From: Owenia fusiformis
Lineage: Eukaryota > Annelida > Polychaeta > Sabellida > Oweniidae
Length of the DNA: 64,000 bases
Assembly: GCA_903813345.2 (NCBI GenBank)
Contig: CAIIXF020000012.1
Location: forward strand, 26,114,184-26,178,183
Direction: 5' to 3'
Shown: positions 11,540 through 25,068 of the stretch, piece after piece
Numbering within the stretch: the stretch's first letter is position 1
Layout: the number at the start of each line of letters is the position of its first letter
Notes under the pieces: generated by a model
The model's input: the letters and a program-made list of their open reading frames with translations, nothing else
Database searches by the model: none
Told to the model about the DNA's origin: nothing
Made by a program: the position numbers and the translations under genes

Positions 11540-13995
11540 AACTATAAGTACATGCACACCTTATGTACATGTACATAAGATAACACATGAATAAAGCACT
11601 AGGGGCCATGAAATTTAGTAATAGTCTGCATGATCATTGTTGGCGGATCCAAAAATCAAGAGCTTGACACATGAAAAGCAAATAGTGCTAAAAAAGCAAA
11701 TAGTGCCAAAAAAGCATCCTTTCTGGGTCCACCAATGATGATTTCGTCACTTAGATGGTTTGTATTTTTCGCCATTTGGTTTATATTATTTGGATTTATT
11801 TGTATAGATATAGATTTTTATATTATATTCTAGAATATATGTATATTACAAAGCGTATTAAGTAGCAAATGAAACGCTAATGAAATGTTATGAATTATTA
11901 TACAAAGAAGAAATTCAAATAAATTACTTTATTTATATATTTCAAAAATTGTGTATGTACAAAATTTGTAGTAGGAAGGTTCAGTTACTTACAAGCATTC
12001 TGGAGAACGCAATTGTGTAATAATATGGACCCCTAATTTGGTTTAAATTTGGTTTACCATAGTACACTATCTGACTATGCAAATAAAGGTCAGTGAGGAG
12101 AAAATAGTCCAAACAGGGGACCATAATTTTTCACATTTTATGTATGTATACATTCTTCAAAACAGTGCTTACTTAACCTCCCTAATATTTATGAAACAGA
12201 CAACAGAAAAAATACTAAGATTTGTTTGAAAAAAATGGTCAATGTGATGAAATAGCAATTTGAATCACCTTTTGAAATAGTTTTCTTTTTGACGCCATAT
12301 TGTTTCAATTTAGTAACCTTGACACCCTGTCGATTCTGATCCAGTGAGAAGCTTTGCTTATTCAATTGATTTTTCAATCTCCCAATATAATGTAAATCAA
12401 ATAAGATCATTAAAATTTTATCAACAATAAAACTAAAGTCCTCTAATAGCATGAATAGTCGGAGGGTAGTTAAGCTATCGATTAGAAATCGAGAGGTATT
12501 TCCAACAAATCTCCATATCTTTTTCTCGTTGACAAATACATAACATGTAGTATTATATGATTATCTAGTCTAAAGCATATATCTGCTTAAGTACTGACAT
12601 GAAGCTAAAATTGCATCTATATGATCTCGTACATAGCGCCCAAAATAATCTATTGCACTTTTCATTAAAATTGTTAAAGATTTAAGATACAAAAAATGTC
12701 AAATTTCGTTAGAACCAAAAAAGGGACACCTTCCCATTTTTATTTTCTGTGGAATAACATTATTTAACCTCTTGACTACCCAGAATGACGAGATTTCTCG
12801 ATCTCGTCAGCTCAGAAATGACCTTGAAACCCAGAGGGACGAGAAAATCCGTCACAAAATTGTTCACAAAAATTGCTCTTATTTGAACAATTTTCATCCA
12901 ATTTACACAAAAATTGTTTTAAAACGTGTAGAAATGATCTCTGTCATCTAATTTTACTAAGTTGAGCATCTAAAGTTGTAAAGGTATGTAGTAAAATGTC
13001 AAAAGGTGGCAAAAATGAAAAATTCTCTGGTTTCAACCAATTTTACAGCCTGGGATTCGAGAGGTTAAGGATTATCCTGATATAACGTCAAAACTGTTGG
13101 GCTTTTTAGAAAAAAAAGATGTGACGTAAGAAAAAAGGTGAAATTCTATCTTCTCTTGTCCCTTTACTTCATCATTTTCTGTGAGGGATTTTCCTTGGGG
13201 AAATAAAAAACTTAAAAGGTTTCATATCCTTTGTAAAGTTATTTTCAATAAAAAAAAGTTCAAATTTCTTGGAAGTGTTGAAAGACCATGGATTTCAGTA
13301 AAAGAATATCTAATGGGAGGAGCTAAGCTTCAGATTAATTGATTGGCACTTACACAATACCCATACAATACATGTATAACAATAATACTGCTATATTCCA
13401 CATAACCCTTTCAAAGAGTTACACATTGTCTACCCTCTTAAAATTACAAAACAATTCTAGCCAATATCCAATCAGGCTACAGTTAGAAAACATTATACAG
13501 CATACATGGATACATGTAATTATAAGTTCCATTAGAGATCATTGAGATTTAATGAGGATCAAAACTTAAAATCATCATTAATAGTTAGAGGGATAGCTAG
13601 CTTGGTGGGAATTCAGGGTTATTTGAACTTACCACATTCTCTCTAATGAGCGCACAATGCGCAGCGCTTCCAAAATTGAAATTAAAAGGGTAAAACATTG
13701 AGAGATTCCAATAAGTACATAGACAAAAAATTAAGAAAAAATATTGCAAATAATCTTTTTAGTTGTTATCACTAAGGTTTACATACTCTACAGCTCATGT
13801 ATTTCTTTCTCTGTATTAATTTAATATAATCAAGCAATATTTTGTTATGTAAATAATCAAAACTAATGCATTAAACTTTGTTTTTTCTTGAGACCATATT
13901 CAACATAAAAGTCACATTGGCACTCATTTGAATTTCCACTTTGCACAGATTGCAAAATACACTTATTGGAAATTATTTTTCTAGTTGTACCCTCC

Positions 13996-16900
13996 TTATT
14001 TTCCCAATATTTTCTTCATTTGAGAAGTCTGGTGTTCTATAGTTCCCGCAGCACGATCCATATTTGGTTGTATTCTGTCGATTTGGTCGTTTTGTCGTTC
14101 TATTTCATCACCAAGGCTCATTGCCATCATTTTTAGCTTAGACATTCCATCTGACATCATATCTGAAACAATTTTATTAAGTACATTAAATAGAGTAAGA
14201 ACTTCACTACAAGGTTTTCTACTGACAGAGGTTGATTTTTATCAAGTTAATGGGTGACATTCCAAATACTGTAGATTGGGTTAATTTGGCGCTACTTAAT
14301 TTGGCGATTTTGCCATTTTGGCATATTGGTGGCTATTTAATTTGGCGGATATGCAAAAAAATGTTTAAATTAAAAAAATGCAATGTTAAACTTGCGCGCT
14401 GTTTGCGAATAACCATGTAAATGGGCATGTTTGGCTATGTTCATTTTTTCTTTTGAGGACCACTGGCGATATTCACCACGTTTGTACATTTTTGTGAGAT
14501 CATCCTTTACATTTTGCACCTCAAGCGATGCTGCTACTATACCACACTTTTCCTTTCTAGTTTTTCCCTGAGTATTAATGAGTGACTGACAAGTTCTGAG
14601 CCAATTTATGAGAGACATTTTTTCATATTTTTTGACAAACTAAACCGTAAGTGACCTAAATACACTGGACGAAATACCCTAGATACCGTAATTCCCAGGG
14701 ATTAATTCTAAATTTTGGCGAAGTTTTATATTGGCGAAGTTTTCAATTTTGCCAAATTCGCCAAATTAAAGCGGGCGCCAAATTAACCCAATCTACAGTA
14801 TAGGAAGGTGTTCATCTCGTCAACTTCAAGGTTTAACTGTAGTAAAAATTTGAAGCAACTGTTTTTATGTATCTATGATTGTACATGGAATTCTTTAATA
14901 AATTAAAACAAAGGGCCACAAAAGAAAATCATTACAACACAAAAGCTGGTAAACATAAGCAACATTTAATACAAATAGATGTCTCTGCTTTCAAAATCTC
15001 AAAATACTATCTAGTATTGGTTCCAGTATCACGGGGACTATCCAGGCCCCGCTGACATCGCGAGCAATGAGCCCATGCTAGAGGCGGGGCCTTGAGAGAT
15101 AATGATAAAATTGAAATATGGATTTTTCTATGACAGGACAACTTTCTTTCATCGTTCAATGGCTATTTTAATTGGGGCAACGATGTTCTTCTTCTATAAC
15201 TATATTTCTCTCAAGACCCTGCTTCTCACATGCTCGCGCTGTCAGCAGGAACTTGCTTGCATTATACGGGGCCTGTATAGTCACTATATGTAAAAATACC
15301 AGACACCACATCCGTATGTAGCCAACCTACAGTAAGAATTTGACAACCAAATCCCAGAGAGTTCCGACATTTTTAATTAAGATTAAACTGCTCCTAGATC
15401 TAATTATCTGTCTCCCCCTTTAAACCATGTTAAAATTATGTAGACGGTTTTTATCATTCTGTTTATGGTTAAGTACATGTGCTAGAATGAGATTTAATGC
15501 CGTTTACACAATTGTTATCCTATAATTCTGCTCATTGTGTTTTACTGACAGACACCTGGTTCTAGGGCTGAGAAAAAAGTTGTGTTTCTTGCAAATGCAA
15601 AAACAAGGCATTAACATGACAAAATGTCACCACCTAGTTGCTCACAATATTATGAGTTCAAACTTAAGTCAGATTTGAATTTCTGAGAACTTGTAAAGTC
15701 AAATTTGAACTTCTGAAAAGATGTAGATGATTTTGAAAAAAAAATTGGCCAATTTGAAGCAAGCTGAAAACAGACCTTTTTGACCTTTTTTGACCTTGAG
15801 AAGGTCATTGAAGGTCGAATGTCAAATCTAAAGTCAGATTTGAATTTCTGAGAACATGTAGATGATTTTGAAAAAAAAATTAAGTCAATTTGAAGCAAGT
15901 TGAAAAAAGACCTTTTTAACCTTTTTTGACTTTGAGAAGGTCATTGAAGGTCAAATGTCAAATCTTAAGTCAAATCTAAAGTCAGATTTGAATTTCTGAG
16001 AACACGTAGATGATTTGGAAATTTTTGTTTAGTCAATTTGAAGCAAGTTGAAAACAGACCTTTTTGACCTTTTTTGACCTTGAGAAGGTCATTAAAGGTC
16101 AAATGTCAAATCTAAAGTCAGATTTGAATTTCTGAGAACATGTAGATGATTTTGAAAAATAAATTTAGTCAATTTGAAGCAAGTTGAAAAAATACCTTTT
16201 TGACCTTTTTTGACCTTGAGAAGGTCATTGAAGGTCAAATGTCAAATCTAAAGTCATATTTGAATTTCTGAGAACACGTAGATGATTTTGAGAAAAAAAT
16301 TTAGTCAATTTGAAGCAAGATGAAAAAATAACTTTTTGACCTTTTTTGACATTGAGAAGGTCATTGAAGGTCAAATGTCAAATCTAAAGTCAGATTTGAA
16401 TTTCTGAGAACATGTAGATGATTTTGAAAAATAAATTTAGTCAATTTGAAGCAAGTTGAAAACAGACCTTTTTGACCTTTTTTGACCTTGAGAAGGTCAT
16501 TGAAGGTCAAATGTCAAATCTTAAGTCAAATCTTAAGTCAGATTTGAATTTCTGAGAACACGTAGATGATTTTGAAAAAAAAATTTAGTCAATTTGAAGC
16601 AAGTTGAAAACAGACCTTTTTGACCTTTTTTGACCTTGAGAAGGTCATTGAAGGTCAAATGTCAAATCTTAAGTCAAATCTTAAGTCAGATTTGAATTTC
16701 TGAGAACACGTAGATGATTTTGAAAAAAAAATTTAGTCAATTTGAAGCAAGTTGAAAACAGACCTTTTGACCTTTTTTGACCTTGAGAAGGTCATTGAAG
16801 GTCAAATGTCAAATCTTAAGTCAGATTTGAATTTCTGAGAACACGTAGATGATTTTGAAAAAAAAATTTAGTCAATTTGAAGCAAGTTGAAAACAGACCT

Positions 16901-19900
16901 TTTTGACCTTTTTTGACCTTGAGAAGGTCATTGAAGGTCAAATGTCAAATCTTAAGTCAAATCTTAAGTCAGATTTGAATTTCTGAGAACACGTAGATGA
17001 TTTTGAAAAAAAAATTTAGTCAATTTGAAGCAAGTTGAAAACAGACCTTTTTGACCTTTTTTGACCTTGAGAAGGTCATTGAAGGTCAAATCTAAAGTCA
17101 GATTTGAATTTCTGAGAACATGTAGATGATTTTGAAAAAAAAATTTAGTCAATTTGAAGCAAGTTGAAAAAAGACCTTTTTGACCTTTTTTGACTTTGAG
17201 AAGGTCATTGAAGGTCAAATGTCAAATCTTAAGTCAAATCTAAAGTCAGATTTGAATTTCTGAGAACACTTAGATAATTTTGAAAATTTTTTTTAGTCAA
17301 TTTGAAGCAAGTTGAAAACAGACCTTTTTGACCTTGAGAATGTCATTGAAGGTCAAATGTCAAATCTTAAGTCAAATCTTAAGTCAGATTTGAATTTCTG
17401 AGAACGTAGATGATTTTGAAAAAAATATTTAGTCAATTTGAAGCAAGTTGAAAACAGACCTTTTTGACCTTTTTTGACCTTGAGAAGGTCATTGAAGGTC
17501 AAATGTCAAATCTAAAGTCAGATTTGAAGGTCAAATGTCAAATCTAAAGTCAGATTTGAATTTCTGAGAACATGTAGATGATTTTGAAAAATTTTTTAGT
17601 CAATGTGAAGCAAGTTGAAAAAAGACCTTTTTGACCTTGAGAAGGTCATTGAAGGTCAAATGTCAAATCTAAAGTCAGATTTGAACTTCTGAGAACATGT
17701 ACATGGTTTAGAAAAAAATTGAAGTCAGTCTAAACAGTATTTGTTAAGTTATTAGGCTAGGCAAATGGAAGTTTAACATCCCAAAAATTGCAACAGTTTT
17801 TAAATTAGGCTTATATTGTATATTGATACCAGTTGAAAAACATATCAAAAATATAGAAAAATATATGCAGTGGACAAATATGAAATGTCACATTCCAGGT
17901 ACCCCCCTCCAAATTTGAGTATGGGATTGTAAATATTTTTTTATTTCAAAATGGAATACTCTTGTCAACTAAACGAGTAATATTATGATAGTTTACTGAC
18001 ATAAGAGCAACTAAAAATTGTTAACCAACTATTTGAGTGCAATAATTGGCATTTCTAGCGCCAAATATCTGAAAATAGCCCATCAAATAGCCCGAATTTA
18101 ATATAACAATGTATTTATTTCTGTATCAATCCATTAGAATTGCATGAAAAATATCAAGGAGGGTATTGTACACCTGAACATTGTCTTTGATAAGTACCAG
18201 GGTCATTAAGTGAATATTGAGCGTGAAAATAATATTTGAAATTTCAATATTTTACCACACCCACTTTTTGGGTGACCTTACTTTTGTTTAATTACTTCCG
18301 AAATATGTCATATTTGAACTCAATAGCACAACTAAATTATTTGTAAAGGCTAATTTTGTCCTGAAAACAGTTTTTTGAGGTTTTCAGGAAAGGATTATGT
18401 AAAAAAAAGTAGAAAAACAGCAAATGCCAGGTGAAATATAGGGGAAGCCCTACTTTTAGTTGATAACTGTTAAATTATCAAATGTTTTTTCCATTTAAAT
18501 TCAATTTGATATATAATATACCTATTCTGGTAAAACAGAGAACGATTTGTTACAATCAGTGGTCAAAAAATGTCCTTGAAAAGGCAACAAAATGTTAAAT
18601 ATCCCTGTCCCTGACATCAGTTTATTAATATGAGCCAAAAAGGTAACCCAACCAAATGTTTGTTAATAACCCAGTCATTCAGCATGGGTTTGACATCATA
18701 TTTGGCACCATTACCTTGTTCAATGTTCTTTCATTCTACTAAGTGTCATGGATCTATCCTTAATAGTCACGATTTTATGGCCATTTACAAAATGTGCTCA
18801 AAAAATCGAAATGTGCCTAACTGACTGGACATCAATACCACCAGTTTTTTTTTATCTGTGGACCTTTTTTCGATACTAACAACACTTGAAACATTAAAAC
18901 AAGAGATAAGAATGAAGATGAGAGTCATAACACATGATTTTTATGCTCCTGATTTGAACAACAACGCACGATACGTTCAAGTTGGCCTCCAGGCATGACA
19001 CCCATATTTCATGGCATGGTATAAAATGGCCATAAAATCGTGACCACTAGAGACCACTGAGACTGGGTAGATTGATAATACATTGACCAAGACTCAATTC
19101 TGCCAAATATGACACTAAATCCATGCAGGATGATTGGGACTGGATTATTAAGATTTGTTTGGGTTACCTTTTTGGCTCGCCCTGTATTAAGGAAAAATTG
19201 TTACTTTTGACAAAGGTGTCCTTAACCAAACAGTGATATTGAGAAATGAAATGAAGAAGTACAACAGTCTGAAGAATGTTCGATTTCAAGATGAAATTCA
19301 ATAAAAAATGAGGAAAAGGTTTCTACATTAATAAATCCTCCTGAGTTAACTAGTGTAACGCAAAGTAAATCCCTGGTCTTTATACAGGGCCTGGTTCGAT
19401 TATGTTATGTTCATTATCAAAAATGCTGCCTTAATTTTGTAATCTTAACCTTCATATATGTGTCTTACTTATAGAGAGCAAAAAAGAATGCTGATTAAAT
19501 AAGCTTAATACTATTATGTTGGGCCCCTAAAACCTTGAAGTGGGCCCAAATTTTGAAATATTGAGACCCATTTTCTTCAATTAAAAAATAAGGCTTTAAA
19601 AGGCCCATTTATGACCAAAAAGGCCCACTTTTCGGGGCCTTAAGGCCTTTTTTGGGCCCAATTTTTTTTCTCGGCCCGCCCAAGGGGGTGGGAGGGGCCC
19701 AGATCTGATCAGTAATGGAGGTATTTGCACAAATGCCTTTGCATACCTTACATGTCAAAGAACAGTTATTTCATTTTTCTACAAGAACATCTCATAGAAA
19801 TACAATCTGCCTTACACACACAATGGATGATCTCTGAGAAAGGGGAGCTGCATTTAAGCAATTGGTACATAGTTTCGTTGCTTATTTCCCAGCCCAATTA

Positions 19901-22900
19901 TAATGGAGGCAGTTTATTTCCCTCCCCCTCCTGGATCTGATGGTACACTCTGTAACTGTGGTATTCCGCAGCATCAGAAAATGAAGGAAGAACACGGGGC
20001 TGCAATAATTCAGATCTTGCTGCTCTCTTTTAATATAATTTTAGAAGCCTAAGATAATTTAGGGTTTCACCATTTTTCCACCATAAATTGACAAAAGAGC
20101 ATGTTCCTCTGCAATGACAGAGTTGCTTGCATTTCACTGGTTTTCTACTTGTTTACGTTGTAACAAAATGTCGGAACATCGAAGGTTTGATTTTTCTTTT
20201 TTCTTTATTTCACACATTGTAGGCAGAATTCCCACAACATTGTTATCACAAACATGTATCAGTATTATATGTTTAAAAAATTGTACATATTTGCGAACAA
20301 ATAGTTCAGAAGACAACAGAATCTTCGATTTAATTCCTCACTTAAGTTACATAAACGGTATTTCGATAAACAATTAAGATCTGCACTTTTAACCCAAACC
20401 GTTTATTTAACTTAAGTAAGGAATTAAATCAACAATTCTGTGAGAAAAAAACATCGTAGGGATTCTGCCTACAACACGTGAAAAAAAAGGAAAAAAGAAA
20501 TATCGTACTTTCGACGTTTAGACATTCTGTTACCGAAACGACAAGCGTAATCGAGCGGATCACCAGTGCTTTTGGTAATTTAAAAACAACCGCTTGTTTT
20601 CTCAAGAACTCACTCTTTTTTATCTGCCTCAATGATAGCCTCTTGTCTATGCCATATATAACCTGAATGCGATGTCACACCCCAGAAAAGAAACAAAATA
20701 TTGTCACAGACCACTTTTCCCAAAGACAATCTTATTTCATTTATATTCCAACATTTTGTTTCTTGGGTTGCTGCTTTTGGTTCAGGTTTGAAGAAAATGT
20801 TGAAGTTTGTGTTTTGTGCATGATAAATGAGAAGCACAAGGAGATCTGTATGAGTACTGTATTTGAGGTTTGGACACTTTGGATTGCAGTTTTCACAATC
20901 ACAATATCCGATTCTGAATGCAGCACATGTACACTCAATGTTTTCCAACCTGACAGACAGAATTACCATCATTCCTATGCACTGAGATTATATTAATGAA
21001 AGACTCCCCAGATATCTGAGATTTTAATGTTCTCTGTCAGTTTAAATTCCGTTTAATAACCATAAATTCGTTTCTACAGCATTATACATCCAATTGATAG
21101 TTCCATAATAATGTACTCTTATGTAATGATTTATTTATCTGATGAATTTAAATATATGCAAATTTTGTAATTGCGTATTGTAATTAATAATTTAAACAAT
21201 ATTAAATTCCACAAAAACTACAACTTACATTATTTAGATAAGCCTAGTATAGAGCAGTTATCAAATACCCTAATATCAGAGTGGTGATATGTAATTATTC
21301 ATCAAATAAAAGTGAGGTCACCTTAACATTTCACCTGGTGCAACTAATAATTCCTATTTTCATACTAATAAGGTATAAACCTTCACAAAACTTGTATTTT
21401 AGATGATGACAAGCCTTTATAAATGATTTAGATGTCAACTCTAATACAAATGTGATGCATTGTGGGAGTTAATCATCAAAACTATAGTCTCCCCTATAGT
21501 GGGCGGGGCAAAACTATGAAAATGAAATAATTTTTTTCTTCCTAAGTATACACCTTAGAATTCTGACACTCACCAAATATGAAGTTCATATGAATATGTA
21601 ACACCATGATTTTTTTCATGCTTTTCTGACAAACTGATCCTAAAATATCTAAATAGATATGTGATAACATGCCTGTTTTGTGGCCTATTTTGTTATACTT
21701 TGGGGTCAAATGACCAATTACTGGTCTCAAAATTGATTAAAATAATATTTTAATTATTTGTGAATATGTGATCTATCATAATAAAGCTTGAATACTTGAC
21801 TAAAGTATTCCATTTGGGAAGAAAAAATTGTTTCCTACCAATACTCAATTTTGGGGTAGGGTTGTAGAGGGTACCTAGGAAGTGAAATTTCATATTTGTC
21901 CACTGCATACATTTTTCTATATTTTTGATATGTTTTTCAACTGATATTAATACATAATATAAGACTAATTTAAAAACTGTTGCAATTTTTGGGATGTTTG
22001 GGCCTTTTATGAGCCCATTTGCTTGGCCTATATAGGAAGTTGTAAGAAATTGTTACAGACGCCGGACGCCAACCGCCGGACGCCAACCGCCAACCACCAA
22101 CCGCCGGACGCCGTCACAAAAAAACGGAGACCATAACAATATGTCACCACTTTTGGTGGTGACATAAAAAAAACGGAGACCATAACAATATGTCACCACT
22201 TTTGGTGGTGACATAATAAGGCAAAAAGAGTTGACTCAGTTAGGTTCCTGCAGAATCCTCTGCTTCAATAACTGTACATATATCACATGTATTTGGTTTT
22301 ATTGATTCAAAAATTGCCTCAAACTATCCTGCACTGCTTAGAAATTTTAAAAATGCTTGTATATTTGGTACCTCAAAAGAGTGTTCCACTTGGGAAATGT
22401 TCCACATCAGCATTTTTTCTTAAAGGACAACTGAAATAGCTTTTCTCAACTTGCAGCTACAAAAATGCGGTTTTCTCCTTTGTAAGCCCAACGTAGAGTT
22501 CTTGCGATAGTCATTATAAAATAAATGTTAGATAACTGCTAACGGTCATAAATAACGAAATAAAACTAACTGATCAATCAAATTGGCCCCCACGTGATAA
22601 GTAACGTCATATACAAAATATAGCTTTGGTTTATTGGTTCCTTAGTAATCACAACGTCACGGCAACCATAGGATTGTAGTGTAAACCAAAACAAAACATT
22701 TTGGCATTATGACGTTATGGGCCATGTGGGGACCAGTGAGAGATCACGTGGGGGCCAATAACGTCACAACCAATTCGAATATTGCTTATTAAGCAGCTAT
22801 AACGATCGTTAGAGTGAAATAGTTTTCGCACTACTGATGAGAAAATATGTCCAAATACATTTATCAAAAAATTATATTGATTCCTTTAGGTTAAAAAATA

Positions 22901-25068
22901 CCATTTCATATCTGCTTTAAGTGGATGCAAAATTCTATTTTTACAAATCAGATCAAAATTTGCCCATTTTTCATGATGCTTCTCATTTTCAAGTGTATGC
23001 AAATGGATTTTCAGGCGGGTGCAAACCTGTTTTTAAAATCTCATGTGGGTGCTGCGCCCACTTGCTTTAATGCTGGAAAGATCACTGCACTTATATCTAG
23101 GTTCATTTTATATTGCGCTAACAGGACTTCAAAAAATGTTGTTCCACTCATGGAGTAATGGGAGTCTTATACATCTGTCATATTGATGCGATTTCAATCT
23201 ATCTTGCAGCATTAGATTTTCAATGAAATGATCAAAAATTTTGCAACTTAAGTAATTTTAGAATACTATAAATCATTTCCATATAGAATGAACCCAGATC
23301 TTTTCTGGCCTAATGTAAGAGGCATAAGAAGCTCTGAAAAAGCTTCAGATTTGGTAGTGTTCACAAACCTAAATTATTATCAACGGCAGGATTATCTGTA
23401 TAGCGACTTTCTGCAAATCCTCCAGTTTGAACTTGACTTTGTCGAGATCCTGCCCTGCCACCATATCCCCGAGAATCCACACCATCATCATCAGATCTCA
23501 GTCTTAGGGCAGGATGATCATCTGGATTATTTGATTTTTGAGTGACATTGTCTAAAGTTTCCTGTAATTTACTAGGACGAGCAGCAGGAGCCGTCTCTTC
23601 TTCTTTTTTACCTGACCACCAGTTTTTTATTCCGCCAAAAATACTGCGAATATTGTTGATATGTTTTTGTGATGTTTTTGTCATTTGATTGATTTCTGTT
23701 GTTTTGCGTTCTACATTGTCTAGCTGTTCACCTTGGTGAACTAGCTCCTGAAAATAAATATTTGAAGAGTCAGTGACTGCTCACAATCCAGAATACAAAA
23801 GATAATACATTAAGACTTTTTTAATTAAAGGCGTTGAAAATAAAAAAAATTATCACTTTTTAAAAATAAGCTCAACATTTCAAAAATGTGTCAAGGGTCC
23901 TAATCCATTGGCAAAAATCAGACCATCCACTTTCAAGAGAAGTTGAATCTGAGTTTGAATACTAAATATTTGCTGATTTGTGGATCAGATTTTAACAGAC
24001 GATACTATCGACAACATGGATCTTGACATGTTGACAGCTGATAACATTTCGATCCACGGGGAGTCAGTCATCCTGATATATAGACCAATAGAATAAATAC
24101 GATCAAGATTTACTTGAGTCTCTAGCCAATTCTTGGCTAGAAGTAATTCTATCTGGAACACTGTGAACTATTGTAAAATTTCTAGTCGGGGTTCAATAAA
24201 TTTAAGTAATATTCTTAAAACCGTCATGTTAATATTTCATGAATTGAAATGGAACTGGCTCGGCTCCTTGATGAGATATTGCATGATTTCATCTAGATTA
24301 AAACAAACGGCCCCAAGAAAAATGATGAAATTTTAAAACTAGACGAAATTTCGTTAACGTCTGACATTAGTAACTGGCTGTAAATTCTAAGTTAGTGATC
24401 CAGAAGATGTGAACTAGTACATTGATCACTTCATGTGTGTTTTGGAATTTTTAGTGGCGTAATATAGACCAAATTCGCAATTCAAATTGTGATGTGAAAA
24501 ATGGCGAACATTTGATTTCAAATTTTATGATTACGACATGACCCATAGACAGCGATTTATCTTTGGACGAAGGCCGCAATATAGTGGCCTTAGAAGGTAA
24601 TCTGAGACTAACATGTATTATGTTTAGTGGCATTCTGTGTCGAAAAAGTTTTTAGACTGTTGTTTTATTGTGTAGATTACGTAAACATCAATTAACAAAA
24701 AACAATATAAACATGGATTATAAACGTCAAGGCTCTCTCTAGCCTTGTTCACAGCTACAAATTTTGGCTAAAGATCCTAAAATTTACGGTTCTCCAGCAA
24801 CTTCTATTTAAAAATCATGAATCACCTCAGCAGTAGCGATGCCAACTTGTTCTGAATCATAGATACTGGCTAATGCTCTTTGAGTACTTTCGAGTTGACG
24901 ATTTTCAGACATCATTTTTTGCTCCATCAATTGTTCTCGCCGGCTCATGGCGCCACCTTGTGCCCCTGACGCATCAGTGTTATCCCTGGTATAACGACCT
25001 TTGTTGCCGAATGAATAAGCATCATCATCGTCCTCTTCAAACGGATTAGAGCCACTTTTTCCATACAT
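13996..25068 (-). CDS. SNAP29: SNAP29, Qbc-SNARE
   Basis: Synaptosome-associated protein 29 homologue, a soluble SNARE that contributes two helices to fusion complexes on Golgi, endosomal and autophagosomal membranes. Exons: 25068-24826, 23747-23369 and 14162-13996; phases fit and give 262 residues, close to the usual ~258. The N-terminus has an NPF motif (SNPFEEDDDD), the EH-domain binding signal known in SNAP29. The Qb SNARE helix spans the exon 1/2 junction (RALASIYDSEQVGIATAE, then ELVHQGEQLDNVE), followed by TSQKHINNIRSIFGG, typical of the family. The Qc helix fills exon 3 (MSLGDEIERQNDQIDRI), with a glutamine at the expected zero layer of each helix. There is no cysteine-rich palmitoylation linker, as expected for SNAP29. 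Intron 2 is 9.2 kb and packed with mobile DNA. Confidence 0.93.
14269..14798. mobile_element. Tc1/mariner-pogo-like element, degenerate
   Basis: 530 bp with inverted ends CTGTAGATTGGGTTAATTTG and its reverse complement, bounded by TA at 14267-14268 and 14799-14800. A minus-strand reading frame at 14618-14370 ends in EYRQWSSKEKMNIAKHAHLH and then GYSQTARKFN, which looks like the helix-turn-helix DNA-binding start of a pogo/Tigger-type transposase. The catalytic part is missing. It sits in SNAP29 intron 2, close to exon 3. Confidence 0.75.
15650..17705. repeat. Satellite, 135-149 bp unit, about 14 copies
   Basis: Tandem units containing GATTTGAATTTCTGAGAACA, GTCAATTTGAAGCAAGTTGA and TTTTTGACCTTGAGAAGGTC. 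Spacing alternates between about 135 and 149 bp because some units carry an extra AAATCTTAAGTC. Reading frames on the minus strand are by-products of the repeat. Confidence 0.95.
18628..19190. mobile_element. Mariner-like MITE (AGCCAAAAAGGTAACCC ends)
   Basis: Inverted ends GAGCCAAAAAGGTAACCC and GGGTTACCTTTTTGGCTC, the latter continuing to GCCCTGTATTA. Inner arms are also inverted (TGGCCATTT / AAATGGCCA). A shorter relative with clear TA flanks is at 50711-50961. Confidence 0.65.
19510..19705. mobile_element. Decayed GGGCCC-rich element (GGCGGATC family)
   Basis: Contains GGGCCCCTAAAACC, AGTGGGCCCAAATTTTGAAA and a GGCCCACTTTTCGGGGCC part shared with 57280-57630. Clean ends and target duplication are not visible. 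Confidence 0.55.
20135..20568. mobile_element. Fold-back element, CACTGG ends
   Basis: 434 bp that is almost one long hairpin. The left end is CACTGGTTTTCTAC and the right end GAGCGGATCACCAGTG. Arms share TAACAAAATGTCGGAAC, TTGTAGGCAGAATTCCC and CTTAAGTTACATAAACGG. Flanks are CATTT and CTTTT, consistent with a decayed 5 bp duplication. It is the short form of the 2.95 kb element at 38801-41750. Confidence 0.8.
20610..20972 (-). CDS. Unrecognised cysteine-rich reading frame in mobile region
   Basis: 120 codons open, with a cysteine cluster (CTCAAFRIGYCDCENC then NPKC) near the N-terminus and SHSGYIWHRQEAIIEADKKE at the C-terminus. It lies between a fold-back element and the right arm of the long inverted repeat. 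I do not recognise the family. It could be a decayed exon of a transposon protein or chance. Confidence 0.2.
   Translation of the reverse strand: MMVILSVRLENIECTCAAFRIGYCDCENCNPKCPNLKYSTHTDLLVLLIYHAQNTNFNIFFKPEPKAATQETKCWNINEIRLSLGKVVCDNILFLFWGVTSHSGYIWHRQEAIIEADKKE
22918..23090. repeat. Interspersed repeat (GTGGGTGCTGCGCCCACTTG family)
   Basis: Member of the family described at 2752-2905, here in forward orientation with ATTTTCAGGCGGGTGCAAAC and GCGCCCACTTGCTTTAATGC. Confidence 0.6.

Larger units (their letters stand above)
9160..13995. other. BCR 3' flank and intergenic stretch
   Basis: No gene recognised. It holds a GTGACATTTTGCATG repeat (10570-10710), a duplicated segment near 11040-11260 containing CTCATACT and GTATGGGATAAACAG, and the CAGGGGTTTCA element listed separately. 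The longer reading frames here lack domain character. Confidence 0.5.
17755..22035. repeat. Long inverted repeat pair, ~250 bp arms
   Basis: The left arm at about 17755-18000 matches the reverse complement of 21755-22035. Shared landmarks include CCAAAAATTGCAACAGTTTT, ACATATCAAAAATATAGAAA and AATGGAATACT. About 3.75 kb lies between the arms and contains a mariner-like MITE, a fold-back element and one short unknown reading frame. Confidence 0.8.
15570..22215. mobile_element. Composite mobile region, possible large (Helentron-like?) element
   Basis: One edge (about 15595-15640) is the reverse of the GTGACATTTTG-CATG end seen in small repeats at 1.9, 10.7 and 31.4 kb. The other edge (about 22160-22215) is the ATGTCACCAC-TTTTG-GTGGTGACAT hairpin that forms the other end of those repeats. 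Between them lie a 2 kb satellite, a ~250 bp inverted repeat pair, a GC-rich GCCGGACGCCAACC cluster at 22064-22110 and nested smaller elements. The small repeats look like internally deleted relatives. A hairpin end plus central tandem repeats recalls Helentron-derived elements, but I see no Rep/helicase coding. Confidence 0.5.

Noticed and set aside
15650-17218. Minus-strand reading frames of 82-84 codons
   Set aside because: Shadow frames of the 135-149 bp satellite, repeating with its period.
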